A DNA stretch of 64,000 nucleotides from Dendrolimus kikuchii (GCA_019925095.2 CM034409.1:3165001-3229000), one strand, 5' to 3'. Positions 1-9,425 are shown, counted from the stretch's first letter. Program-made: numbers and translations. Notes: generated by a model not told the origin, from the sequence alone.

Positions 1-65
1 CGGCACGCCCCGGACACGGCCCGGTCTAATATAAATCTTCCCATAGTGTGTGCAGTTCTCACGCA

Positions 66-445
66 GTAGAAGTGAAACTTCAGAGAATATACTCACAGAT
101 AATTCTTCTCTAACTTTTATTCATATAAATATAATTCCTTTAGCCTACAGCCGTCAACATATTATAATTCAAAATAAACTTCGTAAGTATCAGTTTCAAG
201 TTTTCACTGTTTTAGTTTATAAAATATTATTATTAGTCTTATTTCGGTCCAAATTAGACCTATGTTTAATCATCGGTCTTATTGACTCTCTCTAATCTGT
301 GCTGCGCAATGTAAAACACGGTATCTCATTTTCTCGCAGGCAGGAGGACTAATCCTATAGATTTATGTGTTTATCTATTTTTAGTGTCGCTTTTTCGTTT
401 CATCGAGTTTCAATTCACAACGATTCTAAAGAGGTTTCACTTCAA
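66..445. mobile_element. REP-L, inverted-end element, copy 1
   Basis: The two ends are inverted copies of each other: AGAAGTGAAACTTCA at the left and a matching TTTCACTTC-type end at 429-445. A second, reverse-oriented copy lies at 33545-33770 and shares the interior (AATTAGACCTATGTTTAAT, then ATCGGTCTTATTGACTCTC). There is no coding content. It looks like a MITE-like element; the superfamily is not identified. Confidence 0.5.
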
Positions 446-514
446 TAGCCAATAAACACAATAGTTTTCTGCTGTTCGTACAAATACAAAGGACCAATTC
501 ACTATTTATTGTAA

Positions 515-845
515 ACTAGCCGTCCCGGCAGACGTTGTCCTGCCCTGAAAAAATAAAAATCTAGTCCCCGATTCTAGTGCCACCTACCGGTTCTAATTGT
601 GAATCTAAACCATCCGGGGACCCAGTTAAACACACAAAAATAAAATCATCAAAATCGGCTCAGGAGATTAGGAGGATCCTAGAACCCGATCCCAGCGCCA
701 CCTACCGGTTCCAGTAGTTAATATGAACCATCCGGGGACCCACCACACACACACAAAAAGTTTAATCAAAATCGGTAAGATCGTTCTCAAGTTATGTGCA
801 AAAACCAAACGGATTTCAAAAATAAAAATTTCGACGTGGTATATT
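515..845 (-). mobile_element. Hel-E, Helitron-like non-autonomous element
   Basis: Read on the minus strand the element ends with GGCAG...CTGCC, a short hairpin, followed by CGGGACGGCTAGT. A 3' hairpin about ten bases before a CTAG-type end is the Helitron signature. The interior carries two tandem modules of about 100 bp, each with a CCGGTAGGTGGC box and a GGGTCCCCGGATGG box. No coding capacity is visible. Other copies are at 4848, 25973, 32089, 34186, 41935, 45240 and 51886. Confidence 0.65.
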
Positions 846-1160
846 TTACAAGCTTTTATTTAACTTGCCATTGCAGTTTGCAGTATGTATATATGTAAGT
901 ATGTAAGTTCGCGTGGAATCTCGTAAGTTAAATTTGACCAACTTCCCGGTTTCCGATTGAGCTGAAATTTTGCACACATATGTATATCGCGTGACAATGC
1001 AATAATATGGTACCACGTAGCTGATCTGATGATGGAGTCGGAAAGTGTCCATAGGAACTCCTGTACTAAACAAGATAGACCCGTCGTGTATGGGCTCGTT
1101 TTACTTGTCTTGGCTAGCACTCTGCTGCTACATGATATCCAGGATCTCAAAAACTTGTAT
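846..1160 (+). mobile_element. Helitron-like repeat fragment
   Basis: The text around 925-1060 (accaacttcccggtttccg, gctgaaattttgcacacat, gatctgatgatggagtc) has the character of a common lepidopteran non-autonomous repeat with the phrase 'gagctgaaattttgcacaca'. It is the only copy in the window, so the family call rests on recognition. Two short open frames on the opposite strand are not supported as genes. Confidence 0.4.
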
Positions 1161-1197
1161 TTAAAAAACTTTTTAAAAAAGCTTTTTTATTTTTAAT

Positions 1198-1418
1198 TTG
1201 GCACCGACTTCAAAATGTTGTACAAAAGGTTTTCTAATTCGTAATGCTAGTTCTTTCAACAAAATGAAAACCTGCAAAGTACTATATTGTGCCTTTGTCC
1301 GTAGTCACCTCGAGTATGCGAGCCAAATTTGGAATCCGTGTTTCGAAGTTCATTCTGATAGATTAGAGCGTATTCAAAAAAAATTCACTAGATTTATCAA
1401 TTTTAAATACTTCGTGCA
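1198..1418 (+). pseudogene. LINE reverse transcriptase C-terminal fragment (Jockey/CR1-like), left part
   Basis: The frame reads GFLIRNASSFNKMKTCKVLY, then VRSHLEYASQIWNP, then DRLERIQKKFTRFINFKY. This is the conserved region just after the reverse transcriptase domain in Jockey/CR1-type LINEs (VRSHLEYAS.IW.P...ERIQKKF). It is cut at about 1415, where LINE-H sequence begins. The matching C-terminal end of the same type of protein resumes at 2403. Roughly a hundred residues that normally lie between the two parts are absent. Stops and missing sequence make it a dead copy. Confidence 0.75.
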
Positions 1419-2396
1419 GATTTGGAGCCATCACTATCAACTGAAGCCAGGAATGCTTGGCTGGTGGCTTGTCCGGGTAGCAGTCTGCCCACTGTCCCCT
1501 CTATACAGGGGTCCTGGGACGGACCGATCTGCGAACTGTCACGTAAAAAGTTATTGGAAACGTCAACTAGTTCTGCAGATCGAGCCCGTCTTTTAGCTAC
1601 CTCTGTATGGGAATCAGGACTTTGGTTGCAGGCCCTACCATCACCATCTATAGGGACGTTAATGGATGCAGCCACATTTAGGTCAGCAATCTGTCTTCGT
1701 CTTGGGGCAAATTGCTGCGAGCCACACAACTGTCGCTGCGGCCGGGCCGTCGACCGGCTTGGCCACCATGGCCTATCGTGTGGCAGAAGCGCAGGCAGAA
1801 TTCCGCGACATGCCGGCCTCAACGATATAATACGTCGGGCTCTTGTCAGCGCCGACGTGCCAGCCGTTCTCGAACCGAACGGCCTGGTCCGCGACGATGG
1901 CAAGAGACCCGACGGTATGACTTTAATACCCTGGACCTTGGGAAGGCCGCTTGTGTGGGACGTTACCTGTGTCGACACACTGGCGCCTTCTCATCTCCAG
2001 GAGTCCAAAGTTGGGGCTGGTCGCACTGCCACTTCTGCCGAAAATCTCAAACGGCTAAAATATGCAAACCTTGGAACAGGTTACATATTTGAGCCGTTTG
2101 GGGTGGAGACTTTGGGCCCATGGGGGCCAAGTGCCCACAAATTATTTAAAAATATTAAAAAACGTCTGGTCGATACAACAAGAGACCGGAAGGCTGGAGC
2201 TTACCTCGCTCAAAGGATTAGCCTCTGTATCCAGCGAGGCAATGCTGCCAGCCTTCTAGGTACAATGCCCAGCGACAGTGGTCTGGTGGGGCTGGACGGG
2301 CCTTGATACAGGTTTTTTTTTTATTTTATTTTTAAGCTAGGTTTATTTATATTATGGATTATGCCCTCCTTTTTTATTTAGGTTCCCCCTAGTTTT
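1413..2396 (+). pseudogene. LINE-H C-terminal domain with restriction-endonuclease-like motifs
   Basis: A 294-codon open frame occupies 1422-2306. In order it shows a Cys/His cluster (C104, C106, H115 or H116, C120 in HHGLSC), an RHAGLND motif near 130, KRPDG at 161-165, VWDVT at 178-182, and AENLKRLKY at 206-214. The series PD, then D-x-T, then E..K..KY fits a PD-(D/E)XK nuclease fold of the kind found at the C-terminus of R2-group retrotransposons; that assignment is inference. The sequence continues into a T-rich 3' region up to about 2396. It lacks any reverse transcriptase, so it is a 5'-truncated insertion. Related pieces are at 25190 and 38829. The first methionine is not a real start; the frame enters from the truncated end. 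Confidence 0.6.
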
Positions 2397-2402
2397 GTAC
2401 GC

Positions 2403-2585
2403 CTTAGAAAACTACTTCATTCGCCCTTGACACGTACAGCTTTCAGACGCTACTCTTTTTTTGTTAGAACAGTGAATGAATTCAACAAACTCAGCAAGTC
2501 GGATTATGTTGACATTGACTTGTTTGTGGATAGTCTAGCGTCTGTAAATGCGAATTTAATCAAAGCCTATTTTAATAATAACTAG
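2403..2585 (+). pseudogene. LINE protein C-terminus, right part, with 3' UTR
   Basis: The frame reads LRKLLHSPLTRTAFRRYSFF, then VRTVNEFNKLS, then VDIDLFVDSL, and stops at 2583-2585. The R...F..RT.NEFN.L...D.DLF pattern is the very end of Jockey/CR1-like LINE ORF2 proteins. It is the downstream partner of the fragment at 1198-1418. It has no ATG because it is the tail of a longer frame. Confidence 0.65.
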
Positions 2586-2770
2586 TTTCCCCGTCACAAA
2601 ATCTTATTATTGTTCTTTTTTTCTAAAATTATTGTATTTTATACTTTATTTTTATTTCCCTGTCATCTGTGGAGGTTTATAATTAGCTGTTCTTTAGCTA
2701 TCTCTGTAACGCTAGTTTGTAAGACCACACCTGTTAACCCCCAAAATAAAATAAAATAAAATAAAAATAT
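2586..2770 (+). mobile_element. LINE 3' UTR and AATAA-rich tail
   Basis: This follows the stop at 2585 and ends in a short (AAAAT)n run at 2742-2768, as expected for the 3' end of a LINE. Confidence 0.5.
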
Positions 2771-3205
2771 TTATTTTTTGCTCTTTAGTTACTTTTAAAG
2801 TCGATTTTGCTTTTTGTTAAAAAAATCTTTTGTGTCAAAATATTCAAATATATTAATGATTGTGTTTTGCTGTGTGAAATGAATAAATAGAATAAGGATG
2901 TAGATGATAGCGACGTGATGCGGAGCATGTCGGCAATGTTTCCAAATCACGGATCGTGACCAACTTCATGCGTTCAATGATAATAATTACACCTTTTACT
3001 GTTACAGGTAATGCATTAAGCAGAACTGTTGTGGAATGCAGCTGAATCAGTAAGTGATAAACTATTTGAGGAGATAACGGTGCTATCTATACAATAATAA
3101 ATCGGTTCCGGGTATCGAGCTTGTAGTACAATGAATTTAAAAATAGAAAAAAACATCAGGGAAACGTAATGAAATATACAGACCAGTAGATTCCGAAGAT
3201 AAAAC
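2771..3205. other. Unassigned AT-rich DNA
   Basis: No coding frame, RNA gene or repeat family could be recognised in this stretch. Confidence 0.4.
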
Positions 3206-3672
3206 TTATATAATAAAACTACGTTTTAACGGTTTTAAGCGCGGTAATTTTATTTGATTTTGGTTTTTCCGACGTTTCGGCCAATTTAACTAATTAATTA
3301 ATTTTATTTTTCCTTCCACCCATTTTAATATTATATAAAATTATTAGAGCTAGGCATGTTTGCTGAAGAGTTTCTTGCGCCGCTTCTTCTCTTCAAGCCA
3401 TAACATGTTGCGAAGCGGTAGTAAATTAGATAAGGCTCCCATAGAGTAAATAATAACCATAAACAAAATTAAAATTAACAAGTTGGCGGTAGGCTAAATA
3501 AAACTTTAACAATACTCGTTGACACTTGACACCTTCGTCTTCCGTGATCACGGCCACTGAAAAGTGGCCGAAACGTCGGAAAAACCAAAATAAAATAAAA
3601 TTACCGCGCTTAAAACCGTTAAAACGTAGTTTTATTATGTATACAAGTCGCGAAAACTTAAGAAAATATTAT
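3206..3672. mobile_element. REP-G, element with long terminal inverted repeats
   Basis: The left end (AATAAAACTACGTTTTAACG, then AAGCGCGGTAATTTTATT, then CCGACGTTTCGGCCA) returns in inverted form at 3555-3640, followed by TATACAAGTCGCGAAAACTT. A perfect GTGATCAC core lies beside the inner inverted repeat. The interior contains GAAGAGTTTCTTGCGCCGCT and AACATGTTGCGAAGCGG, resembling a LINE 3' UTR. Copies or parts occur at 6377, 9741, 20944, 22922, 31555, 36665, 45138 and 53400. The superfamily is not identified. Confidence 0.65.
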
Positions 3673-3753
3673 AAAACTTATAGATTTTTTTTTCTTTTGT
3701 CGGTTAGAGCATCCCGTGAAAAGTACTGAACGGATGTAAATGAAACTTGACAC

Positions 3754-4078
3754 AAAGCTAGCTTATACTCGGCTGGGCGTAACTATGTTCTAAATCTCAG
3801 CCTTTCCAACACATTCAAAGCGCAGGGTCGTCAGGGAGGAGGGGGTTTTTAGTGGGTATTGGGGTTGCTCGCCCGTGCAGCAACGCTCGGAGTCTTCCAC
3901 ACTATTCTGTGACGTCGATCGCGGACGGAGCGCCGCCAAGAGCATACTATTGCTGCAGTGTTATCGCCCCCGACCGACGCGTGTCGTTCCCCTAGCAACG
4001 ACCCAGTTTGTGCGTAAATCGGTTAAGCATTTTCCCTCGCCTCAAAACCAAAAAAAAAAAAAAAGCTAGCTTATACTC
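3754..4078 (+). mobile_element. A-tailed insertion with 17-bp target duplication
   Basis: AAAGCTAGCTTATACTC occurs at 3754-3770 and again at 4062-4078. Between them lies about 290 bp ending in a run of 15 A residues. This is the expected product of LINE-driven retrotransposition of an RNA. The insert is GC-richer than its surroundings (for example 3895-3950) and has no pol III box I can defend, so its source RNA is unknown. Confidence 0.7.
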
Positions 4079-4129
4079 TTAGGATTTCTCTACTTAGAAT
4101 AATTTTTATCCCGAGAAATCCCGTGGCAT

Positions 4130-4379
4130 AGACGAATACGGCGAAAAAGGTGGCATTGAGGTCGTCTTATTAGCGGTGCCTTTGCAATACCCTGCCAGAT
4201 ATGTGCGTGGTCGTCGTGGCAATGACGCGAACGAAGTTTCTAGAATTATGTTAGTTCATTTTCAATTAGCGTTGCCAACCAACGTGGAAGTGCGGCCAGC
4301 AGTTTGGGAACGCTCCCCGCCGACAGCGAATTCGGATGAATCTTTTACTTATAGCATTATGTTATTTTGTAGTTTTAGT
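4130..4379 (+). pseudogene. Unidentified coding-like fragment
   Basis: An open frame crosses this stretch and includes YPARYVRGRRGNDANEVSRI and LPTNVEVRPAVWERSPP. It is more GC-rich than its flanks and may be a retroelement protein remnant. I do not recognise it. It is cut by the LINE-A insertion at 4380; the pre-insertion sequence resumes at 4665. Confidence 0.25.
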
Positions 4380-4652
4380 AGAATGCACGATGAAAGAATG
4401 ACTAAACAGATATACAATGCAAAAGTGGATGGATGCAGAAGTCGTGGAAGGCCACGACACACCTTCCGTGATCAAATTGATCGTGTACTAGCAGAAGGTG
4501 ATGTCAGGAGCCTTAAGAACAGACGAGTGTGCATGACAAGAGTTATGAATGTCAAAGAAGCAAGTGAGGTGTGTAAGAATAAGCCTAAATGGCGCTCTGT
4601 TGTTCGTGGCCTACCCCGCAAGGAAACTGGCGTGAAGTTATGTATGTATGTA
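4380..4652 (+). mobile_element. LINE-A copy 1 (RTE-like), 5'-truncated
   Basis: The fragment encodes the end of the LINE-A pol protein (MHDERMTKQIYNAKVDGCRS, RPRHTFRDQIDRVLAEGDVR) and stops just before (ATGT)n. It is flanked by a 12-bp target duplication, TGTAGTTTTAGT, at 4368-4379 and 4653-4664. A substitution changes the usual YPARELA end to LPRKETGV by frameshift. Confidence 0.85.
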
Positions 4653-4664
4653 TGTAGTTTTAGT

Positions 4665-4847
4665 TTTATTTATACAATTACTAGTTTTCCCTACAATCCT
4701 TCACGCCTAACCCTTGCTTATTTAGCCAGCAGGCTTTCACACAGGTAACCTCACATTACATTTTTATCTAGGCGCGCTTCGGCGACTCGGTTGTAAAATA
4801 TTTATTTTTCCACTGACATAAAAACTTAATTAGGTTTTATATATATA
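4665..4847. other. Unassigned flank
   Basis: This continues the sequence interrupted by LINE-A copy 1. Nothing further was recognised. Confidence 0.3.
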
Positions 4848-5215
4848 CTAGCCGTCCCGGCAGACGTTGTCCTGCCCTGAAAAAATAAAAATCTAGGATC
4901 CGATTCTATTGCATCCTACTGGTTCCAATTTTGAATGTAAACCATCCGGGGACCCACTTAAAAACAAAATCGGTCCAGCAAATTAGAAGGTTCCTAGATC
5001 CCGTTTCCAGCGCCACCTACCGGTTCCAATTTTGACTCTAAATCATCCGGGAATCCACTCAAATGCACACAAAAAAAAAATCATCAAAATCGGTCCAGCA
5101 GATTAGAAGGTTCCTAGAACCCGTTTCCAGCGCCACCTACCGATTTCAATTTTGGCTCCAAACCATCCGGGGACCCACTCAAACGCAAACAAAAAAAAAC
5201 ATCAAGAAGAGAATA
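4848..5215 (-). mobile_element. Hel-E copy 2
   Basis: It begins on the plus strand with ACTAGCCGTCCCGGCAGACG, the reverse complement of the Hel-E 3' terminus with its GGCAG/CTGCC hairpin. It carries three of the ~100-bp internal modules, so module number varies between copies (two in the copy at 515). Confidence 0.65.
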
Positions 5216-5370
5216 AACCTTCGACATCATCGTCGTCAGCCAATTTACAGTCCACTGCTGGCTGTAGGCCTCCCCAAGTCGGCGCCATTCATCCCTGTCC
5301 TCCGCCTTCCTCATCCAGCGCCTACCGGCGATCTTGCTCGGGTCGTCAGTCCATCGGGCTGAATAAACCT
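5216..5370 (-). pseudogene. LINE protein C-terminal fragment (RTE-like, not LINE-A)
   Basis: On the minus strand the frame reads RWTDDPSKIAGRRWMRKAED, then RDEWRRLGEAYSQQWTVN. The RW.DD...AG..WM..A.DR..WR.LGEAY.QQW pattern is the standard end of a different group of insect LINE pol proteins. It ends at 5216 exactly where Hel-E sequence begins. Confidence 0.7.
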
Positions 5371-5404
5371 TCAGTGTAACCGATGGTGCAAACCGCTTAA
5401 AAAA

Positions 5405-5723
5405 TTTTATCCGTGCAGGAATGGAGAAAGAATACAATTTCCTGCGGCCAGGCGGCCTGTCGTAAGAGGCGACAAAACAACCCACAGCCAGGTTGGTTAG
5501 GGTATTTGCCCGACTAGATGGCGACCACCCCTGATCTAGAGTATGCCGCCATAACAACCTTGTGTTGTGTTCCGGCATTAGTGACCAGGTTCCAGTCTCC
5601 CTTAAGAGAGCAATAGCGCACTTGTAGCACCTACGATGTTGCAAATGTCCATAGGCGATGGTAACCGCTTTCCATCCAGTGGGCCGTCTGCCTGTCTGCT
5701 GAACTCGTGCAATAAAAAATAAA
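5405..5723 (+). mobile_element. SINE-B copy 1, near full length
   Basis: It starts with TTTTATCCGTGCAGGAA and ends with TGCAATAAAAAATAAA. Diagnostic inner boxes are CCTGTCGTAAGAGGCGACAA, TTGTGTTCCGGCATTAGTG, GTTGCAAATGTCCATAGGCG and GGTAACCGCTTTCCATC. The last ~90 bp before the A tail resemble the tail of lepidopteran Metulj SINEs. Open frames inside it, on either strand, are fortuitous. Confidence 0.75.
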
Positions 5724-6082
5724 TTCGTTGTGTGGTTTAGGAGGAGTTAGCCGACATACACTCAGAGAGATGCGGAAAGCGACTCTCTAGGTTGATATAG
5801 ATATGTTAGTCTATCAATTCATTATACGATCAGAAATGGTGAGTGGGTCATTACATCGCCGTCTGCTGACATCATTATGACAAATTTGTGTTATATCAAA
5901 ATCGGATTATTGCGTTATGGTTTTCAGGTAGGTGTGATTTTATTAGGTTGCGATCATTAAGCGTCTGTTCGCATGAGGTTTATCCGTGTCCGGTTTCGTC
6001 CGCTGCATGTGAACTGGTGGAAACTAGCAATACTTTTTGCCTGATACTTAGTCCTTTTTTTATTCCTTGAAGTAGCCAAGCA
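5724..6082. other. Unassigned DNA
   Basis: Only short unsupported frames are present; no repeat family was recognised. Confidence 0.3.
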
Positions 6083-6165
6083 AGCAGCTGACCCGCCTGA
6101 TGGAAGGTGGTCTACGTCGCCTTTGGACGTTTGCAACACCAGGGGTCGTGCCAACCTCTAAAGGA
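6083..6165 (-). mobile_element. Metulj-like SINE 3' fragment
   Basis: CCCGCCTGATGGAAGGTGGT and TGGACGTTTGCAACACCAGG are the reverse complement of the SINE 3' region. It belongs to a diverged subfamily rather than SINE-B itself. Confidence 0.5.
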
Positions 6166-6229
6166 ATTGCACTTGGAAGTTCGAGGGGTTCGAGTGATTT
6201 AGACTTTGACATATTCATACTTAAGGTTT

Positions 6230-6376
6230 TTTTTTAAATTCTACAGAAGGTATCCTATATTTCAGGTTAAAAGTATTCTATGTCTATTATCCGTATTGCG
6301 GCCATACATATATGTACGAAATTTGAACAAAATCAGGACTGCAGTTTTACCGTGAAAACGTAATAAACAGATAGTT
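6230..6376 (-). mobile_element. Helitron-like fragment
   Basis: Phrases such as AAGGTATCCTATATTTCAGG and ACGAAATTTGAACAAAATCA are typical of short lepidopteran Helitron-derived repeats. The ends are not defined. Confidence 0.3.
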
Positions 6377-6530
6377 AATAAAACTACGTTTTAACGGTTT
6401 TAAGCGCGGTAATTTATGTGATTTTGGTTATTTCGTTTGTTATTAAATAAATTACCGCACTTAAAATCGTTAAAACGTAGTTTTATTATGTATACAAGTC
6501 GCGAAAACTTAAGAAAATATTAAACAGGTA
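6377..6530. mobile_element. REP-G short copy (internally deleted palindrome)
   Basis: Both terminal inverted repeats are present (ACTACGTTTTAACGGTTTT and its inverse at 6452-6486), with only about 30 bp between them. The outer TATACAAGTCGCGAAAACTT extension is retained on the right. Confidence 0.6.
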
Positions 6531-6569
6531 GTTATTCTCGCTTTATAAGTATAGATTTTTTTATTACAA

Positions 6570-6660
6570 AGTTGGCAAACAAGCTCATCGAAAGCGGCTA
6601 CCGTTACCTATGAACGCTTGCAACACCAGAAGCGGAGCTATCGCATTGCCAGCATTTAAT
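6570..6660 (-). mobile_element. Metulj-like SINE 3' fragment
   Basis: GCAAACAAGCTCATCGAAAG, CGGCTACCGTTACC and AACGCTTGCAACACCAGAAG are a diverged reverse copy of the SINE tail region. Confidence 0.5.
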
Positions 6661-6805
6661 CTATCTATACGAATATTATAAAGAAGAAAGATTTGTTTTT
6701 TTGTATGTTTGTAACGAATAAACTCATAAACTACTGGACCGATTTCAAAATTTTTTCAACATTAGAATGCTACATTATCCCTGATTAATGTAGGCGATAT
6801 TTATT
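6661..6805 (+). mobile_element. Helitron-like 5' fragment
   Basis: It begins TCTATACGAATATTATAAAG and carries the phrase AAACTACTGGACCGATTTC. Both are usual at the 5' end of short lepidopteran Helitron families. The 3' end is missing. Confidence 0.4.
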
Positions 6806-6896
6806 ACTAGAAAAAAATTAGTAATCCCTACTAAAACTTCAATAATGTAATCCTTAATAATAATATCCTTAATAAATAATAGAATAAATGTATTCG

Positions 6897-7138
6897 CCAG
6901 GTGGTAGGGCATTTGCCCGACTGGATGGCTACCACCCCTGGTCTAAAGTATGTCGCTATAACAACCTTGAATTGTGTTCCGGCATTAGTGACCAGGTTCC
7001 AATCTCCCTTAAGAGAGCAGCAGCGCATTTGTAGCAGCTTTGGTGTTGCAAATGTCCATAGGCGATGGTAACCGCTTTCCATCAAGTGGGCCGTCTGCCT
7101 GTCCGCTGATCTCCTGCAATAAAAAAAAATAAAAAAAC
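6897..7138 (+). mobile_element. SINE-B copy 2, 5'-truncated
   Basis: It starts inside the element at CCAGGTGGTAGGGCATTTGC and runs to the A-rich tail (GCAATAAAAAAAAATAAAAA). Confidence 0.75.
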
Positions 7139-7179
7139 CCAAGGTGTAAAATAATTAGTGTTTAAATGAGTCGCGGGAT

Positions 7180-7290
7180 GGTTTAGATTCACAATTAGAT
7201 CCAGTAGGTGGCGGGGAGATGAAATTGAGTGATCATCCAGTAGGAATGGGATAGAGGGGAGGATTATGGGATTGAAATGGTGGATTAAAT
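7180..7290 (+). mobile_element. Hel-E module fragment
   Basis: GGTTTAGATTCACAATTAGA followed by TCCAGTAGGTGGCG matches the Hel-E internal module. The rest up to 7290 is unassigned. Confidence 0.35.
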
Positions 7291-7518
7291 GGGCCATCGG
7301 AACTCTGACAATAACGTAGTAATAAAGATAACGGATACTACTAGCATGGTTCTACCGTGTACAAAAGATTGTTCCGAATTATAGCCCAGTTACATGACGT
7401 CATGAAGATTTACACTTAACGCGTGAGAACCGGTGTCATTGCCTCGCATGTCATAAGGGAAGGTCTCTGTCGTATGTCGTAAATGTTTCAAGTTTAATGA
7501 CGAATTGTGTAACAGATG
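7291..7518. other. Unassigned DNA
   Basis: No gene or repeat recognised. Confidence 0.3.
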
Positions 7519-7798
7519 TTATCCGTGGAGGAATGTAAAAAGAATACAATTTCTAGCGAGCGGGCGGCTTGTCTTAAGAGGCGACATAAGTGACATAACG
7601 ACCCACAGTCAAATGGTAGGGTATTTCGTATGGATAGCTACCACTCTTGATCTGGAGTGTACCGTCATAACAGCCTTGAGTTGTGTTCCGGTATCAATGG
7701 CCAGGTTCCAGTCTCCCTTTGTGGCCATAGGCGATGGTCACCGCTTTTCATCAGGTGGGCCGTTTGCCCGTCTGTTGAACTCGGGCAATAAAAAAACA
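7519..7798 (+). mobile_element. SINE-B copy 3, diverged
   Basis: It keeps the head (TTATCCGTGGAGGAATG) and the tail (GGGCAATAAAAAAA) but has many substitutions and lacks the AAGAGAGCAGCAGCGCATTT box. It is one of the older copies. Confidence 0.65.
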
Positions 7799-7838
7799 AC
7801 TGGAATTATATCATAGTGTTAGGATGTTAAGGAAGGAA

Positions 7839-8105
7839 GTAGAGGCGACTAAACAACCCACAGCCAGGTGGTAGGGCATTTGCCCGACTGGATGGCTACC
7901 ACCCCTGCTCTAGAGTATGCCGCAATAACAACTTTGAGTTGTGTTCCGGCATTAGTAACCAGGTTCCAGTCTCCCTTAAGAGAGCAGCAGCGCATTTGTA
8001 GCACCTTTGGTGTTGCAAATGTCCATAGGCGATGGTAACAGCTTTCTATCCAGTGGGCCGTCTGCCTGTCTGCTGCACTCCTGCAATAAAAAAAAAATAA
8101 AAAAA
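7839..8105 (+). mobile_element. SINE-B copy 4, 5'-truncated
   Basis: It begins at AGAGGCGACTAAACAACCCA and ends in GCAATAAAAAAAAAATAAAA. It is in the same orientation as copies 1-3, giving four SINE-B copies within 2.7 kb. Confidence 0.75.
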
Positions 8106-8228
8106 TGATTGTTATATCTTCGGACACTTACTGACTCTAAACTACTCATTGCATTTTATCCCGACAAATAAGGGGATTGAAACAAATATGAAATCCGCCA
8201 TTTTGTACCATTTGTACCATTGAAAGTA

Positions 8229-8586
8229 CATACATACATACATACATAACTTCACGCCAGTTCCCTTGCGGGGTAGGCACGAACAACAGAGTGCCGTTTA
8301 GGCTTATTCTTACACACCTCACTTGCCTCTTTGACATTCATAACTCTTCTCATGCAAGCTCGTCTGTTCTTAAGGCTCCTGACATCACCTTCTGCTAGTA
8401 CACGATCAATTTGATCATGGAAAGTGTGTCGTGGCCTTCCACGACTTCTGCATCCATCCACTTTTGCATTGTATATTTGTTTAGTCATTCTTTCATCATG
8501 CATTCTTTCCACATGCCCGAACCACCGGAGCATTCCTTTCCTTACCTTCACCCCGACACTCTCTTTCAGACCAACTCTCTTTCTTA
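8229..8586 (-). mobile_element. LINE-A copy 2
   Basis: On the minus strand it reads VRKRVGLKESVGVKVRKGML, RWFGHVERMHDERMTKQIYN and continues to the end of the pol frame and the (ATGT)n tail. An 11-bp target duplication, CATTGAAAGTA, lies at 8218-8228 and 8587-8597. One base change near the end shifts the last residues. Confidence 0.85.
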
Positions 8587-8663
8587 CATTGAAAGTAATT
8601 CTGTAAAATACTTCTGTATAAAACTTATATAAAAAAAAGAATTTAAGATATAAATAGAATAAG

Positions 8664-8791
8664 AGCGTGCATGACAAGAGTTATGAATGTGAAAGAAGCA
8701 AGTGAGGTGTGTAAGAATAAGCCTAAATGGCGCTCTGCTGTTCGTGCCTCCCCGCAAGGGAACTGGCGTGAAGTTATGTATGTATGTTTGT
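8664..8791 (+). mobile_element. LINE-A copy 3, opposed to copy 2
   Basis: Only the last ~110 bp of the pol frame plus the (ATGT)n tail are present. A 10-bp duplication, ATAGAATAAG, is at 8654-8663 and 8792-8801. It lies 67 bp from copy 2's duplication and faces the other way. Confidence 0.85.
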
Positions 8792-8833
8792 ATAGAATAA
8801 GAAATATAATATAAAGAAAAACAATATTTAACT

Positions 8834-9008
8834 AGACGTGTTGCTGGGGAGTTTCTTGCCGCTTCTTTACCTTAACAACAATAACATGTTGCGAAGCGGT
8901 GTACATAGAATAGGAAGTAGAATTAAATTTCGTCTTATATGTGTGACCTTCAAAAAGTGTTCTCCAGTGGAACTTATTTTGAATAAAACCTTTTGAATTT
9001 GAATTTAT
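8834..9008 (+). mobile_element. LINE 3' UTR with TTGAAT-type tail
   Basis: GGGGAGTTTCTTGCCGCTTC, AACATGTTGCGAAGCGG and the final CTTTTGAATTTGAATTT are typical of the 3' ends of a lepidopteran LINE group whose tails are degenerate TTGAAT repeats. The same motif set appears inside REP-G. Confidence 0.5.
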
Positions 9009-9174
9009 GAAGAGAGCAATGAAAGCAGCTGAGGCGATAGGTGTGTGCCAAGATCGTATCAAATGGAGACAATCTCTGTCTACTCCTGTGAGAAATAGGC
9101 ATGATAATGTAAAGAAAGGCACTGGAGCTGCGCCATCCCCGGGTTCTCACGCGTCTTTCCCCCGAGTATTAGCC
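9004..9174 (+). pseudogene. Possible LINE protein C-terminal fragment
   Basis: A frame of about 56 codons reads FMKRAMKAAEAIGVCQDRIK, then WRQSLSTPVRNRHDN, and stops at about 9174. A..DR.KWR...S..R. resembles the end of LINE pol proteins, but the match is short. Confidence 0.3.
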
Positions 9175-9298
9175 TAAATTGCATTTTGCGGTGAAAATCA
9201 TTACGCAGTCACGAGCATGATTGCTGTTTGAGATGAAATTGTCGTGAAGAAATTTTTAAAGCAGTTTAATTTAAACTTTAGTTTGTATATTTTACCGT

Positions 9299-9418
9299 CA
9301 AGGCTATACAGATTTGGAACGTCTTGCCAGTTGCTATCAGACAAGCAATATCGCTACCGATATTTTGAACAATGATTAGAAAATATTACCTGTCGTTGAA
9401 ATATGATGATATTTGAAT
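9299..9418 (+). pseudogene. LINE protein C-terminal fragment
   Basis: The frame reads AIQIWNVLPVAIRQAISLPI, then F-stop, then MIRKYYLSLKYDDI and a stop. WN.LP..IRQA.S...F...R.YYLS is the common C-terminal pattern of LINE pol proteins. An internal stop shows it is dead. Confidence 0.55.
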
Positions 9419-9425
9419 GATTTAT

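Noticed and set aside
1403..1978. 191-codon minus-strand frame
   Set aside because: It is the antisense shadow of the LINE-H coding frame at 1422-2306.
5114..5644. 176-codon minus-strand frame
   Set aside because: It joins the antisense of a SINE-B to a genuine but short LINE C-terminal fragment (5216-5370). Only the latter is kept.
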